This document shows, piece by piece, positions 43,897 to 53,954 of a stretch of DNA of 64,000 nt. The notes below the pieces were generated by a model. It was given only the letters and a program-made list of their open reading frames with translations. It did not search any database and was not told the DNA's origin. Position numbers and translations under genes: made by a program. Location of the stretch: positions 12,733,001 to 12,797,000 of the forward strand of contig OY756971.1 of NCBI GenBank assembly GCA_963580455.1, in the 5' to 3' direction. Source of the DNA: Euonymus europaeus (Eukaryota > Streptophyta > Magnoliopsida > Celastrales > Celastraceae). Position 1 is the first letter of the stretch. Each line of letters begins with the position of its first letter.

Positions 43897-44820
43897 CTAT
43901 CCTTCTGTAGACATTAGAGCCATCCTTTTTCCTTTACAATCAATAGTGGCACGATATTTCACGAGCCAGTCCATTCCAAGTATCACTTCGAATTCCTCCA
44001 AACCTAATACTATCAATTCCTCCAACAGGGTTTTATTCCCAACTTGAATAGGGCAATCCTTCACTATTTGACTAGACTCCATAATCTCCCCAGAAGGTAA
44101 TGCAATAGAATATCCTATGGTTATATCTTCTGGCAATACTCCTAGTTTCTTTATCAACGACCGTGCAATAAATGAATGTGTGGCACAAGAATCAATTAGA
44201 GTATATGCAAATAATCCATGAATAGTTACATTACCGCTTATGGCCGCAGTGCCCTCCTGCTCCACCTGATCTTGAGTCATTGCAAAAATTCTAGTTGGTA
44301 CCTTCTTCTGTTCAGCAACCCTTTTTGGACAATCCCAGGCATAATGTCCTTTCTCCTTGCACCAGTAGCAAGTGTTGGACCCCTCCAAACAGTCGCCTGT
44401 ATGTGACTTATTACATTTCCGACACAATACTTTATTCTCTGCCTTAGCCTTCGCACCAGTGATTGAAGTCGTCCCTGGAACCTCTGTTGTCCACCTCGGC
44501 TTCTTCCCACTTCCCTGTTCCGTGTTGTGTTCTATAGCGTTTCGCTGGTTAGCTACCTTGTTGAAGCTTCTTGTCTTGCCTGTTTGTCGCTGTCGCTGGA
44601 TATCCTTGATTATATCCTTCTGATCCTCCTCCGCTATCATTTTTTTGTCAACTAGGTCTTCATATGTTGCCGCAGCCGACATCCTGACCATGCTCTTAAC
44701 CCGAGGGTTCAAAGCCCTTAAGAAATGATCCCTTTTTTTCGATGCATTCTCTGCAATAAAAGGGACAAACCTGCACCCTTGTTCAAACTTCCGGACCAAC
44801 TCTACGATAGTCATACTTCC
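43897..44820 (-). pseudogene. gag C-terminal part with zinc knuckle, and protease (Tekay element)
   Basis: The reading starts just after a TAG at 44821-44823 and includes VRKFEQGCRFVPFIAENASK, MSAAATYEDLVDKKMIAEED, and two Cys-rich motifs, CRKCNKSHTGDC and CYWCKEKGHYAWDC. The second is a complete CX2CX4HX4C knuckle for RNA binding. The protease follows: LFAYTLIDSCATHSFIARSL at about 44165-44225, then VILGMDWLVKYRATIDC. The active-site triplet, DSG in aspartic proteases, is DSC here. The protease would cut the polyprotein into its parts; this copy should be inactive. Confidence 0.94.
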
Positions 44821-45360
44821 CTATTTGATCTCTAAAAATTCCTTAACTTTTCTGTCCTTCACTTCTTCGGGGAAAAACTTATTATCAAACATCTCCTTGA
44901 ACCTCCTCCAGGTAAGCTCCGTCACATTCACAGCCAATTTTGCCCCGTCCCACCAATCTCGAGCATGGGTTGCCAACATGAACGTAGCACATTGCACCTT
45001 TTCACTATCTATCAATCTCAGATGTTCAAAGATGATCTCCAAAGATCGAATCCATTCTTCAGCCACAAATGGATCAGTCCCACCTACGAACTGCTTCGGA
45101 TTAAGCTTTCGGAACCTTTCAATGACATCCACTCTTGTTGGTGGTCGTTGTTGCATTTCAATTAACCTTTGCATTTGTTCAGCATGTTGTTGTTGCTATT
45201 GTTGCATCATATCTAACATCCGAGTCATCATTTCTTGATTCCCGATCCCATTGACTGTGGGTGCCGCAATCTCTCATTCTCCGTCATTTCCGAGTCTTGA
45301 CGCATCATTGGACCCTCCCTGTCCATTCCCATTCCTCCTAACAAATCCATTGCGGTTCAT
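44821..45360 (-). pseudogene. gag N-terminal part (Tekay element)
   Basis: The ATG at 45358-45360 opens MNRNGFVRRNGNGQGGSNDA. In-frame TGA at 45274-45276 and TAG at 45196-45198 follow. The second lies in a run of Gln codons (MMQQ then QQQHAEQ). The gag core reads FRKLNPKQFVGGTDPFVAEE, WIRSLEIIFEHLRL, FMLATHARDWWDGAKLAVNV and FDNKFFPEEVKDRKVKEFLE, the Retrotrans_gag fold, and ends at the TAG 44821-44823. Relatives have Gln at that position. The start is chosen because no upstream in-frame ATG is near and the Gly/Asn-rich opening is typical. Confidence 0.92.
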
Positions 45361-45714
45361 TTTTGCTGTTTACAAAACCCATATAAACCGTTTATTCTTC
45401 CCTATTCATACGTAATTTATTGCATACACCTACTGATAACATGTCATGCACATAGTATATTACATCACCATACACACAGTTCAGTCAACAATCATACCAT
45501 TAAAATAACCTCTAATCTTAATCTTATTAAGTTCAACTTTATGATAACAACAAAAACCAACCATTAATAACAAATCAATAAACATCATTGTGTTAACAAT
45601 TATTCAATAACTACTACCAAACTCGTCGTCTTATTAGCGACTTTATTGCCCGTGGAACAAAAGTAACAAAAATTTCCTCAAAACCCTCACCCCAAGTAAT
45701 TAGTCCTACCCTAA

Positions 45715-46065
45715 TCACATGCCTAATAATACTAAGCTTGAAGACTTTTCTAGGCAATATTTCTCATAAACATGAACCAATGCATCAAATCGATCACCCA
45801 TCCCAATCATTTGTCCCTTCAAACTCTTCCATACCATCTTCATGATCGTGATTTCGCCTATGGTCAACTTACATAGTAATAACTTAAATTTAGAGACCGG
45901 AGGTAAGATATAGTCGATTTCTAGGGTTTTCAAGGCCTCTGCCAAACATCCCACATAATATTCCGATGACCGTGTGGGGTTTCGCTTAATACAGTGATAC
46001 TCCTTTGGTCTCTGATACAATGATTTACCCCTTAGCACCTTTCGCACTCTCCTTGTGTATGCCAT
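45715..46065 (-). CDS. Leader ORF of Tekay element, 116 codons, unknown function
   Basis: The ORF lies between the primer-binding site (46327) and gag (45360), on the element's coding strand. It starts ATGGCATACACA with a purine at -3 and G at +4, and ends with TGA at 45715-45717. It is basic at the start (MAYTRRVRKVLRGKSLYQR) and then reads EYYVGCLAEALKTLEIDYIL and KLTIGEITIMKMVWKSLKG. I recognise no domain. It has no internal stop, while gag and pol of the same element have six. It might be an accessory protein, an upstream ORF that regulates translation, or a chance frame. Confidence 0.5.
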   Translation of the reverse strand: MAYTRRVRKVLRGKSLYQRPKEYHCIKRNPTRSSEYYVGCLAEALKTLEIDYILPPVSKFKLLLCKLTIGEITIMKMVWKSLKGQMIGMGDRFDALVHVYEKYCLEKSSSLVLLGM

Positions 46066-46326
46066 CTCCCAACCTGAACCATTTACAATTTATCACCACT
46101 CTTAAACATTTCATCACATATTCAAAATCTTCATATCTAAATACCCAACATACTTCGTACATACTATATAGTAACATTTCACATTAATAAAATAATTGAG
46201 TAATAAACAAATATTGCAATATTATAAGCAACTCGAAATACTTACTTGTTGATGGCCGTGCCGATCCTTGAAGCTCATGTGGTTTTTTTTTTTCAACACA
46301 CTTCCCTTACCAAAGAATCGATTTTC

Positions 46327-46337
46327 CTCTGATACCA
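46327..46337 (-). other. Primer-binding site, initiator-Met tRNA type
   Basis: Reverse-strand TGGTATCAGAG, two bases inside the 5' LTR, is the standard initiator-methionine tRNA primer site of Ty3/gypsy chromoviruses. Confidence 0.9.
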
Positions 46338-46339
46338 AC

Positions 46340-48170
46340 TGTAACACCCCATCCCATCAATTTCCCGAATTGCTAGGTTCTTGGGTAGAGTGTCACCTTT
46401 AAACATTCTTGCCCAACTAAAAACAAATCATCTTACTACGCAATGATATCAACTTATACAAATCTCTTAACATGTTATAGGTAATCACAATCAGTAAACC
46501 CTCATTAAAATTCTCCAACAGCTTAACAAAAACAACTTAACAACTACCATAGCTTATTAAATTCATACTATGATACTCCCATTTATTCTTAGCATAAATA
46601 ATAAAATCATACTGTCTTTTGATCACTTAGTTAACCACTCAGTCCTCCACTAACAATTTTCGTCCCCTTTGTCCACATGAGCATCATTTCAAGGATCTGC
46701 TGCAGCACCATCAACCAGCAAATCTGCATAATCTTCATATAGGTCATTACCTTCACCACGGAATATCGTGAGCCAACGCCCAGCAAGTAATTTTTCATGC
46801 AATTATGCAACATGATATATGCACCATAAAACCCATAATGTTTTCCGCGTTCCTTTCATTAAAACCTATTTTTCGTATTTGGGCCCGAGATCATAATATA
46901 CCGCTACAGAGCAACCGGTCAGGATTTTTCCTCTTTTTGTATCTCAAGGATACCCTTTCAATAAATACCTCAACCTTCGACATTTTCAATATACCCCCTC
47001 TGTAGCAGCAATATTTGATTTCTAAAAACCTTTTTCCGTTTTCATTCATTCTTTCATCTATGTATATGTATGTATGTTATGAATGACAATTAATTCATAT
47101 TTGCATACTCAGACAACACACAATACAATAAATGTTCACCCAAAAACATATACTCACATCTATATCGTCACATAATCAGTTATTGCATTACAGCACCTCA
47201 TCACAATAATCAGTTACACAATCATAAAGCAACACAGTATTCCGTGACACAGGTGTAAAATTACTTACCTTAGTATACCCTCGTAATTCCAACAACTATT
47301 GCTCAGCAAGTGTCCCTGAAATTGATCATAGTATTCATCCCCATTAATATTTTATTTACTGATTAAATTACCAATTTTTGATTAATTAATTAGCCTAGGT
47401 AAATTAAAAAAATCAGAACACCCTAATTCATCCGGACAGGTCAAAGTCAACCGGGTTGACTGACCTGCCGGATTCCCCAACACGGGTCGCCAGACCCGGC
47501 GGTACTGAAATCGGGTCACCGCCCAAACGCGGGTGGTGGAACCCACGGATGCCTGGGGTTTGTAGCCGGTGGACCGACAAGTCCATAAGTGTCACCCACT
47601 ACCTAAGTCGACGTCGAGGGAAGGCGGAATCAGGCATAGAAGTTGCGGCGGCCGCTACCTTCCGTGCGTCGATTCGTGGCGGTTCTTCACCTTCTCCGTC
47701 CGAAACCGATATCAACCACTTCGTCTCCTCGAGCTCTACCCCTTGACGCTAAAATCGCCGGAAGATTCCACCGGAAAAGCTCACCTAACCTCCCGTCGCC
47801 GCCCTCTATCTTCCACACTGTTACCCGGTCCCTGCCTAGGGCTTCGTGCCCCCTATTTATTTTATTAATTTCTCACTTCTTTTGGACCTCTTTACCCCTA
47901 AGTTATCTGGTTTATTACCTATTAATCTTAACCCTAATGTTAATCATCAAATATTGTTAAATTCGTACTGCATTATTTGTTATTTTACTATTATCATTAT
48001 CATTTTATTTTTCACTTCTAGCAAATTCTGTAACCATAATTTTTATTCGTTTCCCGTATATTTTGTCGCATTTATAAAACTCAATAAAAATGATATATAT
48101 AAAATAACCTCTCTCACCGTTCTATCAATTTATACTATTCCCTAAGCCATCTACGAACCTGGGTGTTACA
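46340..48170 (-). repeat. 5' LTR of complete Tekay-like element
   Basis: It matches 38978-40807 over its full length with scattered substitutions. A cluster of changes lies in the CG-rich section near 47480-47530, where many are C/T or G/A. One single-base length difference occurs near 47341. Confidence 0.97.
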
Positions 48171-48175
48171 GTAGT

Positions 48176-49517
48176 CCAATCCAGCACATATGTAGAGTTT
48201 GTCTCATACTTTTGGAGTATAGAGACATGAAACACATCATTAACCTTTGACAACTTGGGTGGAAGTGCCAAACGATATGCCACAGGACTAACAAGCCTGA
48301 GAATCTCAAACGGTCATTTGAATGTTGTATCGCTGGATACCACTTCTTGGACTAACCTTGAGAAACACCTTATCTCCAATTGCAAACTTTAATAACTTTA
48401 ATGACCTTCTCCTTTTGTCGGCATAAAATTTATGTCGACTCTAGATGATAAGCAATCGCTTCTTAATTACCTCCACTCGTTCCCCTTGCTTCTTTGACAA
48501 TATTTGGTCCTAAAACAGCCTTCTCTCCAACTTTAACCCAACTCAATGGTGATCTGCAAAGCCTCCTATAAAGCACCTTGAAAGATGTCATACCGATACT
48601 ACTCTAGACTGAGTTGTTATATATGAACTCTGCCAAATGTATGTACCGGTATTAACCATTTCTGAAATCTACCACACATGGGCGCAATATGTCTTCTAGA
48701 ATCTGAATGGTTCTCTCATTTTGTCCGTCACTCTGAGGATGGTAAGCCATACTAAAATCTAGCTTCAGCCCCAAGGCCTCCTATAGACTTCTCTAGAATC
48801 ATCTCTGAACCATTGATCCCAGTTTAACACGATAGATAATGAAACCCCATCCAATCTCACAATATTCCTTACATATAAGTTGCTCAAGGACTCCAGCGAA
48901 TCCGTTTTGTTCGTTGGTAGAAGGCCATCATAATCCTCTCCCATTTCCATTGGGCCACGGGTAGTTGTTGTAGTAACCCCCCCCCCCCCCCCAACTTTCG
49001 ATGCTCATCTTTCACTTGTTGGAAAGTCAAACACTTCACCATATACTTGGCCACATCGGCCTTCATCTCCCTCCCTAGAAGTTCCTTTTCAAGTCTTGGT
49101 ACATCTTCGTACTCCCTAGACGTATGAAAACTCATGAATGGTGTGCCTCTTTTAGAATTTCCTATCTCAATTCTCTCTCATCGGGAACCACTAGCCCTCC
49201 CACAAATCTCACACTTGCATCATTCCCACGAACCCAACTTGAGTCTTCCTCAATCATATCAAATATCGGATCACCATTCTACACATCTATCACCTTTCGT
49301 AGAATCATTAGTCAACCCAAACGGCATTACCAAGAACTCACAATGCACATATCGAGTCCTAAACATCATCTTCTGGATATTCTAATCCTTAATCCGCAAC
49401 TGATGATATCCCGATCTTAAGTAGATCTTAGATAAATGCCTAGCACCCCTTCACCGTTACTTTATTCAACTGTCTATAGTCGATACGCATCCTCAACTAG
49501 CCATATTTCTTCTTCAC
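48176..49517 (-). pseudogene. Integrase and reverse transcriptase remains of reverse-strand chromovirus
   Basis: From left to right on the plus strand, which is C-terminal to N-terminal, the pieces are integrase tail PFEILRLVSPVAYRLALPPK and DVFHVSILQKYE near 48200-48320, core pieces KTDSLESLSNLYVRNIVRLD near 48900, zinc-binding part MKADVAKYMVKCLTFQQVKD near 49040, and a short reverse transcriptase piece RMRIDYRQLNKVTVK near 49470. RNase H and most of the polymerase are deleted. A run of 16 C at 48977-48992 sits inside the integrase frame. The protein continues at 38977 on the other side of the 9.2 kb insertion. The forward LTR at 49518 interrupts it on the right. Confidence 0.8.
48977..48992. 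repeat. Homopolymer of 16 cytosines
   Basis: Sixteen consecutive C at the position where the related forward element encodes KPARLLQPFP. On the coding strand it reads as five glycines. Confidence 0.85.
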
Positions 49518-51503
49518 TGTGATGACCGACCTTTAATATGAACTTGTAAAAGATTGAGAGTGGATAAATATGTGTTGAAATAGTTTTTGGGACTTGCAGG
49601 AGCATGAAATTTGTTTTGGGTACGGTCATGGAGCTCGTAGGAGCGTTACTGGTGCGCCCAGAATAGAGACGGGCAGGAAAAGAAGATGAAAAATGGGCTG
49701 AGGGGCGCCTAGGCGTGCCCAAATAGGCACCCAAAAGCTGCCTGGAACAGAGAGTTCCAGGTGGGTGAAAGTGGCCAGGGCACCTAGGCGCACTTTCAAC
49801 ACACGTAAGCGAACTCGACGTTTTCAAAGAGCAGCTGCGCGACAAGGATACTCACTTTTAAGCGACAAAACTGATTTTAGAGACACAGAGAGAGAGAGAA
49901 GTAGAGAGATTTTTGTGTAATTTTTAAAGATTGGAGGTTAGATTGAAGATTCAAACAAGTTTCAAGGGTTGAATCTAAGCTTAAAGGTAAGTTTCCTAGT
50001 TTTGAAACGTTTTGAAATTTCTAGGGTTTTCTAGATCTTGAGTTATTAACAAGAGGTTGAGATATGTTGATTTTAGGATTATTATGGATGTTTTACTCGG
50101 TTTTAATGTTGGTTTAGGTTAAAGGTGGAATTTTTGGAAAGATTGAAGGGTTTTGGAAAGTTTCTAGAGAGAGAAGGTAAACTTCTCATGGTTTTGGATT
50201 TTATATTCATGATATGATAAATTGGTGTTATTTGAATGAAGAAATTGAAGTTGATTTATTGAAATCGTTAGGTTTGGAAGGAAAGGGCAGAAAACTCTAA
50301 TTTGATAAAATTGGATTGTTGTTGGCTTGGCTTGGAAAGAGGTAGGGATTCTTACCCCTTTTCTATCGTGTTCATTTTCGTTATCTAACAATCGGTTTGT
50401 ATTCCTTCATTGATCTTCCATTTTGTGTTCTTGCCTAGATTGTTTCCTAGGAAGATTGAGCCATGATTCTCTCAAACATATATCATGTAGATATGTGTAT
50501 ATATAGGTTTGGTATATAGATTGATTTCTTTGAATTCATGTTGGACATGCATATGATAGATGCATTGAGGGCTATGGATATAGATCCATAGTTCCCTTTA
50601 GGTTATGTGGTGATTGGTGGAACACCAGAATGTGTTAGGTCATCATTAGGATTTCCGCAGGAGCGGTACACCTTACTTTGGGGTCTGGGGCCAATGTGCA
50701 AGATTTCTGACAGTATTCCAGATATCCGTTGACTAGTGCACCAGATACTGTAAGGTGTAGCCAATGTTTTGCATATTATGTGCACATGATAAATGGCATT
50801 TTGATGCATGGTGCTCATTTCATAAATTCAGCCTATCTAATTTACTTAGTTTTTTTATTCCTTACTGAGCCATATGGTCGCCCTATTACCTTTTTTTATT
50901 CCTTCAGGTGGGTCTGGTTCTGCATACCAAAATGCGGATTAGTAGAAAGTGGCATGACATGGATGGCCACCTTGGAGCATTAGGACTTAAGTTATGTCGA
51001 GTGAACTATGTTCTTGTTAATAGTACATTTAGTACTTGTTGTTGACATGTGTTATAATGATTTTGTACCGTATTGGTACATTGGATGAATGGCCAAGGGT
51101 TAGTGCCATGTGTTCGGGCCTCTCGTATCAGAATTGTGGACCTTAAATCTAGTTTAAATACTTTAATAGTCTGTGTTGATGGTTATAAGGATTTCATAAT
51201 GACGATTGAGATAATGTAATGAATTTTATAAGAATTGCATGTGATTAGGTGGCTTGAGGCCCTGCCTAGTGTGTGATTGTGGTTAGATGGCCAGAGGCCC
51301 ATGTTAGGATGCGAAAACTCTTATTTTAATTGTAGTTTGAATTATGGTGATTATTGTGAAATTTGATTTTAGGTGGGCACTCTTTGATATATGGGGAGAT
51401 GTTGCCGGATTTTAATTAGAATCCGAGCTTATGGTGATGTGTGTGTGAGGTCATTAGTAGTGCTCCCGGACTCGGGATGTGATACCTGGGTTAGAGCGTT
51501 ATA
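49518..51503 (+). repeat. 5' LTR of forward chromovirus
   Basis: It opens TGTGATGACCGACC and ends GCGTTATA three bases before the primer-binding site, about 2.0 kb in length. The final CA appears as TA. It contains GGGGCGCCTAGGCGTGCCC and GGCACCTAGGCGCAC, the phrases that mark this family at 9181, 11205 and 38400. It lies directly next to the reverse transcriptase of a reverse-strand copy of the same family. Confidence 0.82.
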
Positions 51504-51506
51504 GTT

Positions 51507-51517
51507 TGGTATCAGAG
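51507..51517 (+). other. Primer-binding site, initiator-Met tRNA type
   Basis: TGGTATCAGAG just inside the LTR matches the initiator-methionine tRNA primer site and is identical to the one of the Tekay element. Confidence 0.88.
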
Positions 51518-51600
51518 TCAGGTTATGGCTCTATGTAGGATCTGGGGTTGGATGCTAGTTACTTGTTTAGTATTGAGTATTCTTATATGTTGTGGCGCAG

Positions 51601-53160
51601 ATGGATACCCGTAGACAGACGCATTCTTCTTATGCTGTGATTACCCCAGATGTTGGGGGCAAGCAAGAAAGATCAAGAGGTTGTGGTAGAGGCGGGGGTA
51701 GGAGAGCGGCGCGTATACCTAAGCGAAGTCCCAGTACACAAGGTCACTACTAGAGATAGGCACTAGTGACAGGGTTGGAGAGAGGGTAGTCCAATATGGA
51801 CTACAAACTGATGACGGTTAGGAGAGGAAGTCAGGGGAATGGTTACCCATAGTGTCAGTTGATCCGGGTGCTACTTCTGAACAATCTATGACGTTTGAGG
51901 TTTTAGCCGAAATTGTAACCAATTTGGCACAAGAGGTGCAGACATAGGCACAATCAGAGACAAAAACCTTCGCACAGCTTTATGCGCAGAATCATGTCTC
52001 CATTTAGACTCAGGGTCAGACACCAGGCTAAGCTCACTCAATTGTAGTTCCGAGGCACGGGTAGAGAGACAGGCTTTAGGAGTTAACACTGAGGGTGGGG
52101 CTCCATTCAAACCTGCACGGGAGATCAATAAGGTGGATCAGGTACGAAGGACTAGTGCCCCAATGTTTTCTGGAGAGGGGGAGGGGTACGAAGCTGGAGA
52201 ATGATACGAAAAATGAGCAATAGATTTAAATCTCTAGCTCTACCAGATGATAGGCGCATGAAGTTGATCTTGTACTACCTAAGGGGATCGACATCCGAAT
52301 GGTGGGATTCCTTGGACCAGAGAAAGCATGATTTGACTTGGGCATCATTTGAAATGATATTTATGCAACGATTCATGCCGGAGAATTTTAAGTCTGACGA
52401 AGTCTGGCAATACTTCGAGCTAGTACAGACTCTTGAGATGTCAGTGGCTCAATATATGAAGAGCTTTGTAAGTTTGGAAAGAGGAATGCTCCGGATGAGT
52501 GGAGTAAGCGCAGAGGTACCAAAATAGGTTAGTCCCGAACATTGGGAAGTTTTTGATTCCTTCAGGGAAGAATTCTTATGATGCAGCTGTGGATATGACT
52601 CTCTAGTTAGAGATGGGAGAACTGAACTCCCGTGGGTATTGGAGCGTACAGAAGGGTTGTCAAGGTTCAGCTTCAAGTGGTGAAGGTGGCAGTGGCCAAA
52701 AGAGATAGAAAACAAAGTCTTAGTCTCAAAAGGGTCAAAGAGGTGACAAAGATCAGGGGCAGAGGCCACGAAGTAGCAAGCCAGTCTGCTACAAGTATGG
52801 CAAGAAGGGCCATAAGAGGGACCAGTGCATGGTCAAGGGGATAGTATATTATGGTTGTGGGGTACTTTGCCACAAGAAAAGTGAGCGTCCTCAGCTTGCT
52901 ACTTCATGGCCTCTGCCCCCGATCTTTGTCACCTCTTTGACCCTTTTGAGACTAAGAAGGGCCATAAGAGGGACCAGTGCATGGTCAAGGGGATAGTATA
53001 TTATGTTTGTGGGGTACTTTGCCACAAGAAAAGTGAGCGTCCTCAGAGTGGTAAAGCTTTAAAGCATATGAAGTTACCAGGATTACCACCCTTGGCTCTT
53101 CCTTCCATAGTTTCTTCTGGAGGGAGGGGACGAGGTAGCGCCAAGTAGCAGCAGCAGATA
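51601..53160 (+). pseudogene. gag of forward chromovirus
   Basis: The ATG at 51601 begins MDTRRQTHSSYAVITPDVGG, followed by a Gly/Arg-rich stretch (RSRGCGRGGGRRAARIPKRS) and then by many stops. The gag core is open from 52201 as RRMKLILYYLRGSTSEWWDS, KHDLTWASFEMIFMQRFMPE and VAQYMKSFVSLERGMLRMSG, and stops at 52527. The zinc knuckle near 52790 reads CYKYGKKGHKRDQC, where the second Cys is Tyr, and it is duplicated 152 bp later. The duplication is described under 52721-53046. Confidence 0.85.
52721..53046. repeat. Inverted plus direct duplication in gag zinc-knuckle region
   Basis: A 60 bp segment (52721-52780) is repeated as its reverse complement at 52895-52954 with two differences. The 93 bp segment 52802-52894 is repeated in direct orientation at 52954-53046 with one difference. 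The order is forward, direct copy 1, inverted copy, direct copy 2. Each copy joins the next at single bases, and the duplication shifts the frame. Confidence 0.95.
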
Positions 53161-53760
53161 TTGACACAGGGACGTGCTTTTATTTTGGGACATCACGAGG
53201 CTCTTGAACATTCCAACTTCATTGGGGGTACCTTCCTAATTTCAAATTTTTGGACAAAATTATTATTTGACTCTGGTGCTACAACTTCATTTATTTCTAC
53301 TTCGCTAGCACATGCTTTGAAATTAGAAATCTTGGCGATAAAATGTATGTTTACCTTATCTGCGTCATTTGGGCATTTTACCTCGTTGGAGGGTATTGCA
53401 TTTGGGTGTGAGTGTCAGTTTGGGGAGGTGTCTCTAAAAGTTGACTTATAAGTGTTAGACATCAAAGATTTTGATGTTAATCTTGGAGTAGATTGGTTGA
53501 CTGAGAATCATGGTCTGATAGATTTCTGGGAGAGGAAGGTCACTCTTAGAGTTCCCAAGGGAGGAGTGATAGAGCTCAAAGGGTCAAAGGGTGTTCCGTG
53601 TCCACATTTTATGGATAACCCTTCATACCAATATTGTAGAATTTTGAGTTTGATAACGTTGGCGCCTAAGGGTGATGTAGCTACACCTATCATGGTGGTA
53701 GAGGAGTTTATGGATGTATTTCCGGATGAGTTGCTCGGATTACCTCCTAAACAGTAAATC
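53161..53760 (+). pseudogene. Protease of forward chromovirus
   Basis: The reading runs GRAFILGHHEALEHSNFIGG, LLFDSGATTSFISTSLAHAL and, after a stop at about 53449, DFDVNLGVDWLTENHGLIDF. The aspartic protease triplet DSG is intact, unlike in the Tekay element. The linker VVEEFMDVFPDELLGLPPKQ leads to the polymerase and is closed by TAA at 53755-53757. It would cut the polyprotein. Confidence 0.88.
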
Positions 53761-53954
53761 ATCTTTGCCATCGAGCAGCATCCAACTATGAAATGATTTC
53801 AATTCCGCCATATTGGATGGCTCCGATAGAGTTGGAGGAGTTACAAGAATTGGGGTTTATCTGACTGAGTGTATCCCAATGGGGAGCACCGATATTATTT
53901 GTAAAAAAGAAAGATGGCACATTGAGGATGTGCACTGATTATAGCCAGCTGAAC
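53761..53954 (+). pseudogene. Reverse transcriptase, first part (forward chromovirus)
   Basis: Broken readings IFAIEQHPTMK, LEELQELGF-type text and [16 protein letters not shown] text lead up to DYSQLN, where the MITE at 53955 interrupts. The polymerase resumes at 54851. Confidence 0.8.

Larger units (their letters stand above)
38978..48170 (-). mobile_element. Complete Tekay-like chromovirus retrotransposon
   Basis: This is the only structurally complete element in the window at 9193 bp. It has two nearly identical LTRs (1830 and 1831 bp), each with TGTAACACCC and GGGTGTTACA ends, a GTAGT duplication on each side (38973-38977, 48171-48175), a polypurine tract at 40811-40820, and a primer-binding site at 46327-46337. 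The reverse strand encodes a leader ORF, gag, protease, reverse transcriptase, RNase H, integrase and a chromodomain-like end in Ty3/gypsy order. The LTRs differ at about 45-50 places by eye. Six in-frame stops, one frameshift and a changed protease site make it non-autonomous now. Confidence 0.96.
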
